In this document: in pieces, positions 17,580-25,791 of the stretch
How positions within the stretch are numbered: position 1 is the first letter of the stretch
Layout: the number at the start of each line of letters is the position of its first letter
Source of the DNA: Acinetobacter pittii
GTDB taxonomy: Bacteria > Pseudomonadota > Gammaproteobacteria > Pseudomonadales > Moraxellaceae
Direction: 5' to 3'
NCBI RefSeq assembly: GCF_034064985.1
Contig: NZ_CP139249.1
Span: forward strand, 682,001 to 746,000
DNA: 64,000 nt
Position numbers and translations under genes: made by a program
The notes under the pieces: generated by a model
Databases searched by the model: none
What the model saw: only the letters and a program-made list of their open reading frames with translations
Told to the model about the DNA's origin: nothing

Positions 17580-19754
17580 TTATAACGATGCAAGCTCGCT
17601 GGCATCATTATCAAGATCATGACTTAGCCGTTGTTTTAACATACTAAATCGGTTCAATACACCAAGCATGAGCGAGAGCTGCTGTAAAATAATGAGTGAT
17701 TTTTGGTCTTCCTCATTATTTTGACTTAAACGTTGGCGTATCGTTTGGAGCATATTTTGTGCTGTAAGATCAGGCATTTCATCTCTTAATAAAGCACCTT
17801 CAATGTCATCTAACGCTTGATCTAAAAGTTTAAGAACAGCTTGGTCCTGAATATTTTCTCGATGTGCCCCAAGTGCTGCGATATAACTTAAAAACGTATG
17901 GTTTAAACATAAAAATTCAAAGATATCGGATTTACGGGTAGGGTCAAAGTCTGGCTCAGTCGCTAAAGTTGAGATAAGTGAAGCAACCTCGGCATCAGTA
18001 TTATGAGCAGCCCGTCTTACAATACGGTAATTCAGCGCATGATTGCGGCCTTCATGATATTGTTTAACGACTTCAGCTAAATAGTTACATTGAGCTTGTA
18101 ATGAACGTCTGATGTTGCGGGGTAAACGTCGGAATTTCCAGTCAGGCCAAATAAAAGTCACGCCAAACCAAGCTAGTGCACATCCAATTAAAGTATCTAC
18201 AAATCGAGGAATGGCAGCAGCCATTGCTGAACCGTCAAGATTAAAGTTAATTAATGCAAGAATCGTAATAAAGGCTGTTGCTTGAGCATATTGCTTACTA
18301 CGTAACTCAAAAAATAGAACCCCACTTAATATCAACATAAATAGTTGTCCTTCGGTTGAAGGAATTAAGAAGATAATCGCAAGTCCAACGACAATACCAA
18401 TTAAAGTTCCGACAATTCGTAAGCGTAAGCGACGTTTAGTTGCGTTGAAGTTGGGTTGGCTTACAAACAGAGCCGTAAGCATAATCCAATAGCCATACTC
18501 AATATTGGTCATTTGAATCAATACATATCCAATAAAAAGAACAATTGAGACGCGAATTGCATGGCGGAAGAGTACAGATTCGGGAGTTAAATTCTGTTTT
18601 ATTCGGATAACAATATCATTCCATCCTTGTAAATCATCATCTTTAAGCTGATTCTCGGCTTGTTTTACTTTATCGGATTGAATGTGTTGTTCAGTTTCCA
18701 AATTGAGCAACTGAGAGTCGATAGACTTTAAATTTTGGTACAAAGCGAAAAGAGCATTTACCCATAAAAGGTCATAATGCTGATCACGTCTTAACTTCTC
18801 TAAAGATAGTCTTAAGTTCTCAAAACTCTGCTTGAAGCGTTTGTTATGGTTATAAGGTTTACGCTGTAAAATACATTCGTTTAACTCTTGGCAAGCTTTG
18901 CCTTGAACCGCCAAAATTCGTTGAAATCTAAACAAAATATCACTGTGCTGAAAAATTTTGGCTAATTTTTGATAGTCGATATGGGCTGAGTCAGCACGCT
19001 CATGAATGTCTTGAGCAACAAAATAATAATGTAGGCTTCGGCGTGTATCTTTTTGTCCACGGTCACCTTTTAAACGAGTCAATAACGCTGTTTTTAAGTC
19101 ATTAAAAATCGTAATTAATTTACCATTTTCTAATGACAGCTCAATCATACTTTGCTGATAGCTGGCAGGCGTCATATCTACATCAAACAAATTTGACTTT
19201 GCAAATAGAAAATCACCTAAAGATGCATAAGACGCAGCCAGTTTGTCTTGTAGTTGTCGAACTGGAAATAATAAAAAACTAATAGTAGCAATGAGGCCAT
19301 ACCATGCAGCACCTGCGACTAAAAGGGCCGGTTGAATATACCAATGATCGAAAAGGTGAACACCCAACATTGTATAGACCGAAACAACCAAACAGCCATA
19401 AGAAATGGTGGCGTAACGACGTCCTAATGAACCTAGTAAAATCCAACCAATACATGAAGCAATCAACCCTAAGGCAAAAGCCATTGGGTAGGGGAAAAGT
19501 AGTTGTACCGAAGCTGCGGTAACGAAGAACCCAATATAAGTATAAATTAGGTTCATGATTCGCACGGAAAAGCGATCATCAATATCACTCAAACCTGCTG
19601 CGACTACACCTAAAGTGAGTGGAATAGTTGCTAATTGATAGCCTAAAAAATAAGGCACGAAAGCAGTTCCTGAAAAGGCTATCAGCATTCGCACGTTATA
19701 CATAAATGTTGTGTTATAAGTCGCTCTTTTTAGGCGTTTAAACCAAGATTTCAA
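17580..19754 (-). CDS. FUSC-family (YccS-type) inner-membrane protein
   Basis: A large membrane protein, 724 residues from the chosen start. It has the two-half FUSC layout: about five to six helices, a long soluble region (about residues 190-385) rich in charged helices, a second helix block (SIVLFIGYVLIQMTNIEYGYWIMLTALFV and following), and a C-terminal soluble domain. The QPNFNATKRRLRLRIVGTLIG segment is typical of YccS/AaeB relatives. These are proposed exporters of aromatic acids or other small molecules; the substrate is unknown here. The frame is open upstream to a TTG at 19820, but TTG 19754 has AGGA six bases before it and gives MKSWFKRLKR, so it is preferred. Divergent from the efflux gene at 19882. 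Confidence 0.8.
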   Translation of the reverse strand: MKSWFKRLKRATYNTTFMYNVRMLIAFSGTAFVPYFLGYQLATIPLTLGVVAAGLSDIDDRFSVRIMNLIYTYIGFFVTAASVQLLFPYPMAFALGLIASCIGWILLGSLGRRYATISYGCLVVSVYTMLGVHLFDHWYIQPALLVAGAAWYGLIATISFLLFPVRQLQDKLAASYASLGDFLFAKSNLFDVDMTPASYQQSMIELSLENGKLITIFNDLKTALLTRLKGDRGQKDTRRSLHYYFVAQDIHERADSAHIDYQKLAKIFQHSDILFRFQRILAVQGKACQELNECILQRKPYNHNKRFKQSFENLRLSLEKLRRDQHYDLLWVNALFALYQNLKSIDSQLLNLETEQHIQSDKVKQAENQLKDDDLQGWNDIVIRIKQNLTPESVLFRHAIRVSIVLFIGYVLIQMTNIEYGYWIMLTALFVSQPNFNATKRRLRLRIVGTLIGIVVGLAIIFLIPSTEGQLFMLILSGVLFFELRSKQYAQATAFITILALINFNLDGSAMAAAIPRFVDTLIGCALAWFGVTFIWPDWKFRRLPRNIRRSLQAQCNYLAEVVKQYHEGRNHALNYRIVRRAAHNTDAEVASLISTLATEPDFDPTRKSDIFEFLCLNHTFLSYIAALGAHRENIQDQAVLKLLDQALDDIEGALLRDEMPDLTAQNMLQTIRQRLSQNNEEDQKSLIILQQLSLMLGVLNRFSMLKQRLSHDLDNDASELASL

Positions 19755-19828
19755 ATGAAGTCCTTGCTGATCAACCTGAGTGATAAAGGATTTGTGTATT
19801 TCTACACCAATGTTGCACAAATCATACG

Positions 19829-19851
19829 ATAGACAGTGTAAGCTTGTCTGT
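19829..19851. promoter_or_regulatory. Imperfect inverted repeat between the FUSC and Bcr/CflA genes
   Basis: AGACA (19831-19835) and TGTCT (19845-19849) form an inverted pair, with further partial symmetry outside, in the shared upstream region of two divergent transporters. It may be an operator. No repressor gene lies adjacent. Confidence 0.35.
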
Positions 19852-19881
19852 ATGCAAATGAGTGAAAAATGAAATATCGTT

Positions 19882-21096
19882 ATGTCTGAACAAACAGCCC
19901 AGCGTCAATACTCTATTGGCTGGATTATGTTGCTCGCTTTACTTACGGCTTTAGGGCCGTTATCCATTGATATGTACTTACCTGCGCTACCACAAATGGC
20001 CCATGATTTTGGGGTAAGTACGCAAATGGTGGCAAATACACTACCAGCTTATTTTTTTGGTTTAGCCATTGGGCAGTTGGTTTATGGTCCTTTAAGCGAT
20101 CGTATCGGTAGAAAGAAACCACTTTACTTTGGCCTCGCGCTTTATGCAGTCGCAAGCTTATTTTGTGTAATGGCTACTAATGAATGGAGCTTGATTGCGG
20201 CCCGTATTTTACAAGCTTTAGGTGGTTGTGTTGGCGTAGTCATGGCTCGTGCGGCAATACGCGATAAACTGGACGTACAAGGTTCTGCACAAGCTTTCTC
20301 AAGCATGATGATTGTCATGGGGCTTGCACCAATTTTGGCTCCTATGATCGGAGCATGGATTTTAATTTGGTTCCCTTGGCAGGCTATTTTTATTGCGCTT
20401 TCAATTGTGGGTGCGCTGTGTTGGCTGTGCATACATTTCTTTTTTAAAGAAACTTTGGCAAATGATAAAAGGCTTAAGCTATCGCTCTATCAAGTGGTGA
20501 CTTTATATGGAGCTATTTTCAAAGATGCGAGTTTCCGCTTACCTATGTTTGCAGGTTGTTTAACAGGGGCTGCATTGTTTTGCTATATCAGCTCAGCACC
20601 TGCCGTGTTTATGGATCAGTACGGACTTAATCAGCAAGAGTTTGCTTACGTGTTTGGACTAAATGCTTTTGGCATTATGTTGATGTCTTCTTTAAACAAG
20701 CATTTAACAACACGTGTTGAAATTACCAAACGCTTAAAATCGGGTTCCCTTGTGCAAGTGACTGGAGCCATCATTGTATTTATTGCTGGTTTAATCCCTG
20801 CAGCGCCTTTATGGCTTGTTATGGTAGGGTTATTTTTAGCTATTTCGGGTATTGGTTTAACAGGCCCAAATGCTATGGCGTTAGCAATGTCCAAACAAGG
20901 TGCTCGCGCTGGGACAGCAAGTGCAATTATGGGAAGTATGCAATTCGCTTGTGGCCTCTTAGGTGGCGTGCTTCTTAACTTCCTGATTTGGTCTGCATCG
21001 CTTAATATGGGCGTGATGATGGTGTTATTTACACTAAGTGGTTTTATTGTCGTATTGAAAGCGACACAACAGGTCAAAACTAAGCCATTCTCATAG
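19882..21096 (+). CDS. Bcr/CflA family drug efflux MFS transporter
   Basis: A 404-residue major facilitator protein with 12 hydrophobic segments. The first helix GPLSIDMYLPALPQM and the loop QLVYGPLSDRIGRKKPL (MFS motif A) are diagnostic of the Bcr/CflA subgroup, which exports compounds such as bicyclomycin, sulfonamides or chloramphenicol in exchange for protons. GPNAMALAMSKQGARAGTASAIMGSMQF near helix 10 is also typical. The substrate here is unknown; identity with CraA is not claimed. It is a single gene divergent from the FUSC gene, with a weak ribosome site before the ATG. No local regulator gene is seen. Confidence 0.9.
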   Translation: MSEQTAQRQYSIGWIMLLALLTALGPLSIDMYLPALPQMAHDFGVSTQMVANTLPAYFFGLAIGQLVYGPLSDRIGRKKPLYFGLALYAVASLFCVMATNEWSLIAARILQALGGCVGVVMARAAIRDKLDVQGSAQAFSSMMIVMGLAPILAPMIGAWILIWFPWQAIFIALSIVGALCWLCIHFFFKETLANDKRLKLSLYQVVTLYGAIFKDASFRLPMFAGCLTGAALFCYISSAPAVFMDQYGLNQQEFAYVFGLNAFGIMLMSSLNKHLTTRVEITKRLKSGSLVQVTGAIIVFIAGLIPAAPLWLVMVGLFLAISGIGLTGPNAMALAMSKQGARAGTASAIMGSMQFACGLLGGVLLNFLIWSASLNMGVMMVLFTLSGFIVVLKATQQVKTKPFS

Positions 21097-21121
21097 CTTT
21101 TAGAGAATGGCCACTTATAGC

Positions 21122-21829
21122 TTATTCGTCTAGAAAAACTGCGAAATTTTCAACAGGTTCTCTAGGTGTAATAAAGGTATTTACAATATGATCAGGGTCA
21201 GCATGACCTAATGCAATTGCACATACCAGTTCTTCATCATCTGATGCACCCACTATATCTAAAACAATAGGGTGAAAATGGTTCCAAGCTGCTTGTGGGC
21301 ACGTATCTAAACCACGTGCCTTAGCAGAGACCATTACGTTTTGAATCATCATCGCGATATCCATTTTAGAACCGATTCCCATCGTTTTATTTACGGTAAA
21401 GAAAAGGCCGACTGGTGCATCAAACAATTTAAAATTGCGTAACTGCTGCTCAGCCATTTTTTCTTTTTCACCTTTTTTGATTTCGAGTAAACCATAAAGC
21501 CCCCAACCATTTTCACGGCGGCGGTCAATAAAAGGAGATATCCATTTTTCAGGATAATAGGCAAAAGTTTCTTTGTATTCTTCTGCAAGTTCAGGATTTT
21601 TTGAAACTTCAATTTGTGCAGCACAGACACGTTCAACTATTGCATCACGCTTTTTGCCTGTGACCACATAGACTTTCCATGGTTGGGTGTTCGTTCCAGA
21701 AGGTGCTCGACTTGCGACTCGTAATATATCTTTAATGACTTCTGGCTCAATTGGGGTATTTAAAAAAGCGCGGACAGAATGTCGAGAAGTGATAGCTTCA
21801 TCAACGAGACGAACTTGTTCCAGATTCAT
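21122..21829 (-). CDS. Nitroreductase-family flavoprotein
   Basis: A 235-residue FMN-binding oxidoreductase. RHSVRAF near residue 17 is the phosphate-binding start of nitroreductases, followed by RAPSGTNTQPW, which lines the flavin site, and GLDTCPQAAW and ALGHADP in the second half. It resembles the PnbA-like group that reduces nitroaromatics or quinones with NAD(P)H as a homodimer in the cytosol. The physiological substrate is unknown. It converges with the efflux gene across only 25 bases, with a hairpin in between (AGAATGG near the efflux stop). The start ATG has AGGAG just upstream (AGGAGTATTC ATG on the minus strand). Confidence 0.88.
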   Translation of the reverse strand: MNLEQVRLVDEAITSRHSVRAFLNTPIEPEVIKDILRVASRAPSGTNTQPWKVYVVTGKKRDAIVERVCAAQIEVSKNPELAEEYKETFAYYPEKWISPFIDRRRENGWGLYGLLEIKKGEKEKMAEQQLRNFKLFDAPVGLFFTVNKTMGIGSKMDIAMMIQNVMVSAKARGLDTCPQAAWNHFHPIVLDIVGASDDEELVCAIALGHADPDHIVNTFITPREPVENFAVFLDE

Positions 21830-22341
21830 GAATACTCCTATATCCTTTTCTTAAATACTTAATACTTTTTGAAGCTTAATTTCACGTTTTGAAAGTACTT
21901 CATTTATAAGCAAAAAATATTAGAAAAGAGATATCCTTACAGATATGATAACTCGTTTGGTTTGGACATAATGTCTGATTAATTCTAATGTGAATATGCC
22001 ACTTTAGATCTAAATAGACAAACAAAGTATGATGTTTTTTGACTATAAAAATAAATCTATGGCATCAGTTGGATTAAAAATCACTCAATTGAAAAAAAGG
22101 TATAATATGTTTAAAAACAGTACAAAGCAGATGATTTTGAATAAAAAACAATCGGAAATAACATAAAATTTTAATGAAAAACATACACAAAATTTTAAAT
22201 TTCTGCATAATACCGACTTTTTTACGCAGGTATGATTTCTCCATACTCATGTTAGGAAAGAAATGGCTGCATACAAAATCCCTTTACAAAAAGGATTTTG
22301 ATGTAGAAATGGAGAAATACACGAGGAATAAGGAGCTTTAC
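21830..22341. other. AT-rich gap with only weak short frames
   Basis: About 510 bases upstream of the nitroreductase. The left part should hold the nitroreductase promoter. A frame opening at 22174 has no ribosome site and runs into the better-supported small gene at 22342. A TATAAT-like block lies near 22102. I see no repeat, tRNA or recognised protein fragment. The composition is AT-rich, as in a decayed or foreign stretch. Confidence 0.5.
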
Positions 22342-22545
22342 ATGAGTCTACCACTCATCAACAAGCAGTTCATGAAACAAGGATTGGCGATTACCATTGC
22401 AACCATGAAAATGAACATGACTCACGCAACTACTGGGCTACAAGAAAAACAACAGCTTAGTACAGATCTAAACGCACTCTTCTTCAATCAAGGGGAAAGG
22501 AGCGCAGATAATCGCGTTATGGCGATGGCTTGTTACAGTCTTTGA
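22342..22545 (+). CDS. Hypothetical small protein (67 residues)
   Basis: A possible small gene. AAGGAG lies six bases before the ATG, one of the best ribosome sites in the area, and the frame encodes 67 residues beginning MSLPLINKQFMKQGLAI, with a Met-rich middle. The frame is open further upstream to 22174 but without a ribosome site. No signal peptide is convincing and I recognise no family. It sits alone in a gene-poor kilobase between the nitroreductase and the AGCS symporter. It could be a remnant or an orphan. Confidence 0.4.
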   Translation: MSLPLINKQFMKQGLAITIATMKMNMTHATTGLQEKQQLSTDLNALFFNQGERSADNRVMAMACYSL

Positions 22546-22882
22546 AATTTATATCCAGTTTAGACATTCGCTCTCAAGTATATGTAAATATGCTTATTGG
22601 CTTAAATCCAAATTTTGTATAACTCGATTAATTGATGGGAATCATTAGACGAGATTATTTAGCGGTGGTCATTTGTTAGTTTCCAAGTTTGTAGCTGAGT
22701 CGATCTATACTACTTTTCCGAAAAAGGAAGTGTTCAGTAGTGCGATGATATTATTTTTTTTGAAGGTCACATTCTCTCATGCAACCTTCAAAGGCTTAGT
22801 GTTGGGCATGATGTTGCTTAAACTTGTGACGATAATTGCTATTCAATTGACATTAAAAGTTTTTTCTTAAATGTACTGAAGG
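22546..22882. other. Gap with one doubtful short frame
   Basis: A TTG-started frame at 22673-22870 (65 codons, hydrophobic C-terminal half) lacks a good ribosome site and matches nothing I know. It ends just before a terminator, so a short transcript may exist. Otherwise nothing is seen. Confidence 0.4.
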
Positions 22883-22907
22883 AGTCCCAATTTTTAGGGG
22901 CTTTTTT
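22883..22907 (+). terminator. Terminator in the gap before the AGCS gene
   Basis: AGTCCC pairs with GGGGCT (one G-T pair) followed by TTTTTTG. It implies a transcript coming from the gene-poor region. Confidence 0.7.
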
Positions 22908-22930
22908 GTTTATTGCAGTATTTTGGCTTG

Positions 22931-22949
22931 TGCTAATAGCACATTAGCA
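22931..22949. promoter_or_regulatory. Perfect palindrome before the AGCS symporter gene
   Basis: TGCTAAT and ATTAGCA are exact inverted arms with a five-base spacer, centred about 30 bases before the start codon. TGTGCT/AGCACA overlaps it as a second inverted pair. This is a candidate operator or leader hairpin. Confidence 0.5.
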
Positions 22950-22969
22950 AGAACGTAAGCGGACCGAGT

Positions 22970-24445
22970 ATGAATGAACAACTCAATGCCACACTGATGT
23001 CGTGGGTACAATTTTTTAATGATCCTTTATGGGATTTTCTGGTTATTTTCTTGCTGGCTGTCGGTATTTTTTATACGGTCTTAACAGGGGCAGTGCAAAT
23101 TCGCATGTTCTTGCAAAGTATTCGTGTCATGAAAAGTAGCCGTACAGAAGGCACAGATGAGCATGGCCTTACACCTTTCCAGGCGTTTGTAACTGGCCTG
23201 GCAAGCCGTGTTGGGGTGGGTAACATTGCTGGTGTGGCAATCGCGATTGCAATTGGTGGTCCTGGTGCAGTGTTCTGGATGTGGGTAACTGCTGTACTTG
23301 GTATGAGTTCTGCTTTTATTGAGTCTACACTTGCTCAGCTCTTTAAAGTTAGAGATAGCAAGACTAAGCAATTTCGCGGTGGACCGGCTTACTATATTAC
23401 TCAAGGTTTACGCAGTAAAACCTTTGGTGTGGTCTTCGCACTAGCACTCATCTTTACTTATGGATTCGTATTCAACTCAGTCCAAATCAATGCGATTGCT
23501 AATGCTTCTTCACATGCTTGGGGTTGGGATAAAGCTAATCTTATTGCTCATTTAGGTGGTGTTGATCTAGAAATTTCATGGGTTGGCCTTGCGCTTGTCG
23601 TTATGGTTGCATTGGCAATTTTTGGTGGTATTAAACGTATCGCTAAATTTGCAGAGATGTTTGTACCTTTAAAAGCGGGTCTTTATTTAGCCGTTGCTCT
23701 ATATATCGCATTAAGCAACTATGCAATTTTGCCTGATATTTTAAAGCTGATTGTGACTGAGGCTTTCCACTTCAATGCTGCGGCAGGTGGTTTCTTTGGT
23801 GCGGCTGTATCAATGGCAATGATGCAAGGGATTAAGCGTGGTTTGTTCTCAAACGAAGCAGGTATGGGTTCTGCGCCAAACGCAGCTGCTGCATCTGATG
23901 TAAAACACCCTGTAAACCAAGGCTTAGTACAAATGCTTGGTGTATTCGTAGATACGTTCATTGTATGTACAAGTACTGCAATCATCATCTTAGTTTCAGG
24001 CGTTTACCAAGACGCAGGTTTTGTTGGTGTTGAATTAACACAACGTGCCTTAGAAACTCAAGTTGGGCATTGGGGATCTGATTTCCTAGCGGTTCTATTA
24101 TTCTTGTTCTGTTATTCAGCTGTACTAGGTAACTATGCCTATGCAGAAGGTAACGTACAGTTTATTAATAACAACCCGAAAGTCATGTTCATCTTCCGTA
24201 TTTTCGTATTGGTGATGGTGTACTTCGGTGCAATCGGTAGTGTTCCACTCGTTTGGTCAATGGCTGACTTGTTTATGGGTATCATGGCAACCATTAACTT
24301 GATTGCAATTTTACTATTAACGCCAATGGCACGTACTTTGTTAAAAGATTACCGCGAGCAATTGAAACGAGGCATTAAAGAGCCAGAGTTTAAAATTGAC
24401 AAGTATCCAGAATTGAAGAAAAAAGTCGATTCAGATATCTGGTAA
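22970..24445 (+). CDS. Sodium:alanine/glycine symporter (AGCS family)
   Basis: A 491-residue inner-membrane transporter with about 10-11 hydrophobic helices. Diagnostic AGCS features: GLASRVGVGNIAGVAIAIAIGGPGAVFWMW in the first third, FRGGPAYYI, the central KRGLFSNEAGMGSAPNAAA signature, and FCYSAVLGNYAYAE. The family takes up alanine or glycine with sodium. The length and order of motifs are normal. It appears to be a single transcription unit with a strong terminator after it and a palindromic site just before it. Which amino acid is moved cannot be read from the sequence. Confidence 0.92.
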   Translation: MNEQLNATLMSWVQFFNDPLWDFLVIFLLAVGIFYTVLTGAVQIRMFLQSIRVMKSSRTEGTDEHGLTPFQAFVTGLASRVGVGNIAGVAIAIAIGGPGAVFWMWVTAVLGMSSAFIESTLAQLFKVRDSKTKQFRGGPAYYITQGLRSKTFGVVFALALIFTYGFVFNSVQINAIANASSHAWGWDKANLIAHLGGVDLEISWVGLALVVMVALAIFGGIKRIAKFAEMFVPLKAGLYLAVALYIALSNYAILPDILKLIVTEAFHFNAAAGGFFGAAVSMAMMQGIKRGLFSNEAGMGSAPNAAAASDVKHPVNQGLVQMLGVFVDTFIVCTSTAIIILVSGVYQDAGFVGVELTQRALETQVGHWGSDFLAVLLFLFCYSAVLGNYAYAEGNVQFINNNPKVMFIFRIFVLVMVYFGAIGSVPLVWSMADLFMGIMATINLIAILLLTPMARTLLKDYREQLKRGIKEPEFKIDKYPELKKKVDSDIW

Positions 24446-24450
24446 GTTTC

Positions 24451-24479
24451 AAAAGGCCTCTTATATAAGAGGCCTTTTT
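24451..24479 (+). terminator. Terminator of the AGCS symporter gene
   Basis: AAAAGGCCTCTTA pairs with TAAGAGGCCTTTT around a two- to three-base turn, six bases after the stop. Confidence 0.92.
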
Positions 24480-24612
24480 CATATAGGGGCAAATAAAATA
24501 CTTGAGTCTAAATTTTAAACATGACAAATTAAATAAATTCACTACAGCTTTTCACGAAAGTAGCAACTAAAATTGCAATCCGAACTTAAACCTCATAGTG
24601 CGAAGATGGGCC

Positions 24613-25587
24613 ATGAAACAGCTTAAATTGTGGGTTCTCGGACTCTCTATGGTGTTGGCGGGATGCCAGACCACCACACACTTGTCTGCTGCTCTAAAAC
24701 CGCAAACGACAGAAGCTTATGCTCGTTCTGTTGATCAGCCATTTGCAAGAATAAAAAAAATGCAAAAACGTCCTGTTGTCGCGCTTGTATTGGGTAGCGG
24801 TGGAGCACGAGGTTATGCTCATATCGGGGTGATTGAAGTTTTAGAACAACATGGTATTCGCCCGGATTTTATTGTAGGTACGAGTGCGGGTAGTATTGTT
24901 GGGGCAATTTATGCGAGTGGTAAAACACCTGCTGAACTGCGTGATACTGCTTTAAAAATGAAAGCTGGTGATGTCCGTGATATTAGTATCGGATTAAAAG
25001 GTTTTTTTGATGGTAAAAAAGTAGAGAACTACGTTAACCAGCAAGTAAATAACATGCCACTCGAAAAAATGAAGATTCCAATGTATGTGGTGGCAACTGA
25101 ACTGAAGCATGGCACTAAGACCGTATTTAACTACGGCAATACTGGTCAAGCCGTAAGAGCCTCTGCTTCCATTCCGAGTATGTTTGTGCCGACTAAAATT
25201 GGTAAATCTGAATATGTCGATGGCGGGTTGGTGAGTCCTGTGCCAGTTGAAGTCGCACGAGATTTAGGTGCTGATGTCATTATTGCAGTTGATATTTTAG
25301 CTCAACCTATTTACACAGAAACTTCGAATGTATGGGGACTGTTTAACCAGAATATTAATATCATGCAAGGGCGTTTGGCAGCAGAAGAATTGCAATATGC
25401 GGACGTTGTTATTCAGCCAGACTTAAGAGAAAAAGCACATATTTTTGATGTCAAAGGCCGTGAAGCTACTATGAAATCTGGTATAGATGCAGCTAATGCC
25501 AAGCTTTCTGATATTCAGTTTGCTATTGATGAAAAAATAGCTGAACAAAATATGTCTACGGAAGGTTTAAGTGCTCAAAGCCAATAA
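24613..25587 (+). CDS. Patatin-like phospholipase lipoprotein (RssA-like)
   Basis: A 324-residue lipoprotein with a patatin domain. The signal peptide ends in lipobox LAGC, placing the lipid anchor on Cys18. The oxyanion loop GSGGARGYAH lies near 61-70, the nucleophile Ser91 is in GTSAGS and the catalytic Asp203 in VDGG, so the dyad is intact. Patatin enzymes are serine lipases or phospholipases; the anchor places this one in the envelope facing the periplasm. An in-frame GTG at 24598 would add five residues, but the ATG gives a cleaner signal peptide. A paralog with the same layout lies at 59582-60499. Single gene followed by a terminator. Confidence 0.88.
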   Translation: MKQLKLWVLGLSMVLAGCQTTTHLSAALKPQTTEAYARSVDQPFARIKKMQKRPVVALVLGSGGARGYAHIGVIEVLEQHGIRPDFIVGTSAGSIVGAIYASGKTPAELRDTALKMKAGDVRDISIGLKGFFDGKKVENYVNQQVNNMPLEKMKIPMYVVATELKHGTKTVFNYGNTGQAVRASASIPSMFVPTKIGKSEYVDGGLVSPVPVEVARDLGADVIIAVDILAQPIYTETSNVWGLFNQNINIMQGRLAAEELQYADVVIQPDLREKAHIFDVKGREATMKSGIDAANAKLSDIQFAIDEKIAEQNMSTEGLSAQSQ

Positions 25588-25615
25588 ATAAACGTTAATA
25601 TTTTGAGAATTAAAT

Positions 25616-25641
25616 AAAAAAGTCCACAACGGGCTTTTTTT
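25616..25641 (+). terminator. Terminator of the patatin lipoprotein gene
   Basis: AGTCC pairs with GGGCT (one G-T pair), flanked by an A-run and TTTTTT, about 30 bases after the stop. Confidence 0.75.
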
Positions 25642-25791
25642 ATGGAAGTTAAAACTCCAATTTTTGGAATAAAATTTTTTGTATATTAGAGACATGTTGG
25701 ATATGCTGAAAACTCTAATGGTTAATATGAAATATTGTTGCCGTTTTTTAAAAAATAATTGATTTGTAGTGTATTGAGGCTGACTAGATAA

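Noticed and set aside
17580..19820. The longest frame of the FUSC gene, from TTG 19820
   Set aside because: No ribosome site is seen for 19820, while TTG 19754 has AGGA six bases upstream.
19882..21096. Naming the Bcr/CflA transporter CraA
   Set aside because: The sequence supports the family only; CraA identity would need an alignment.
22673..22870. A 65-codon frame before the AGCS symporter
   Set aside because: It starts with TTG, lacks a good ribosome site and matches no family I know. Kept only as a note in the gap.
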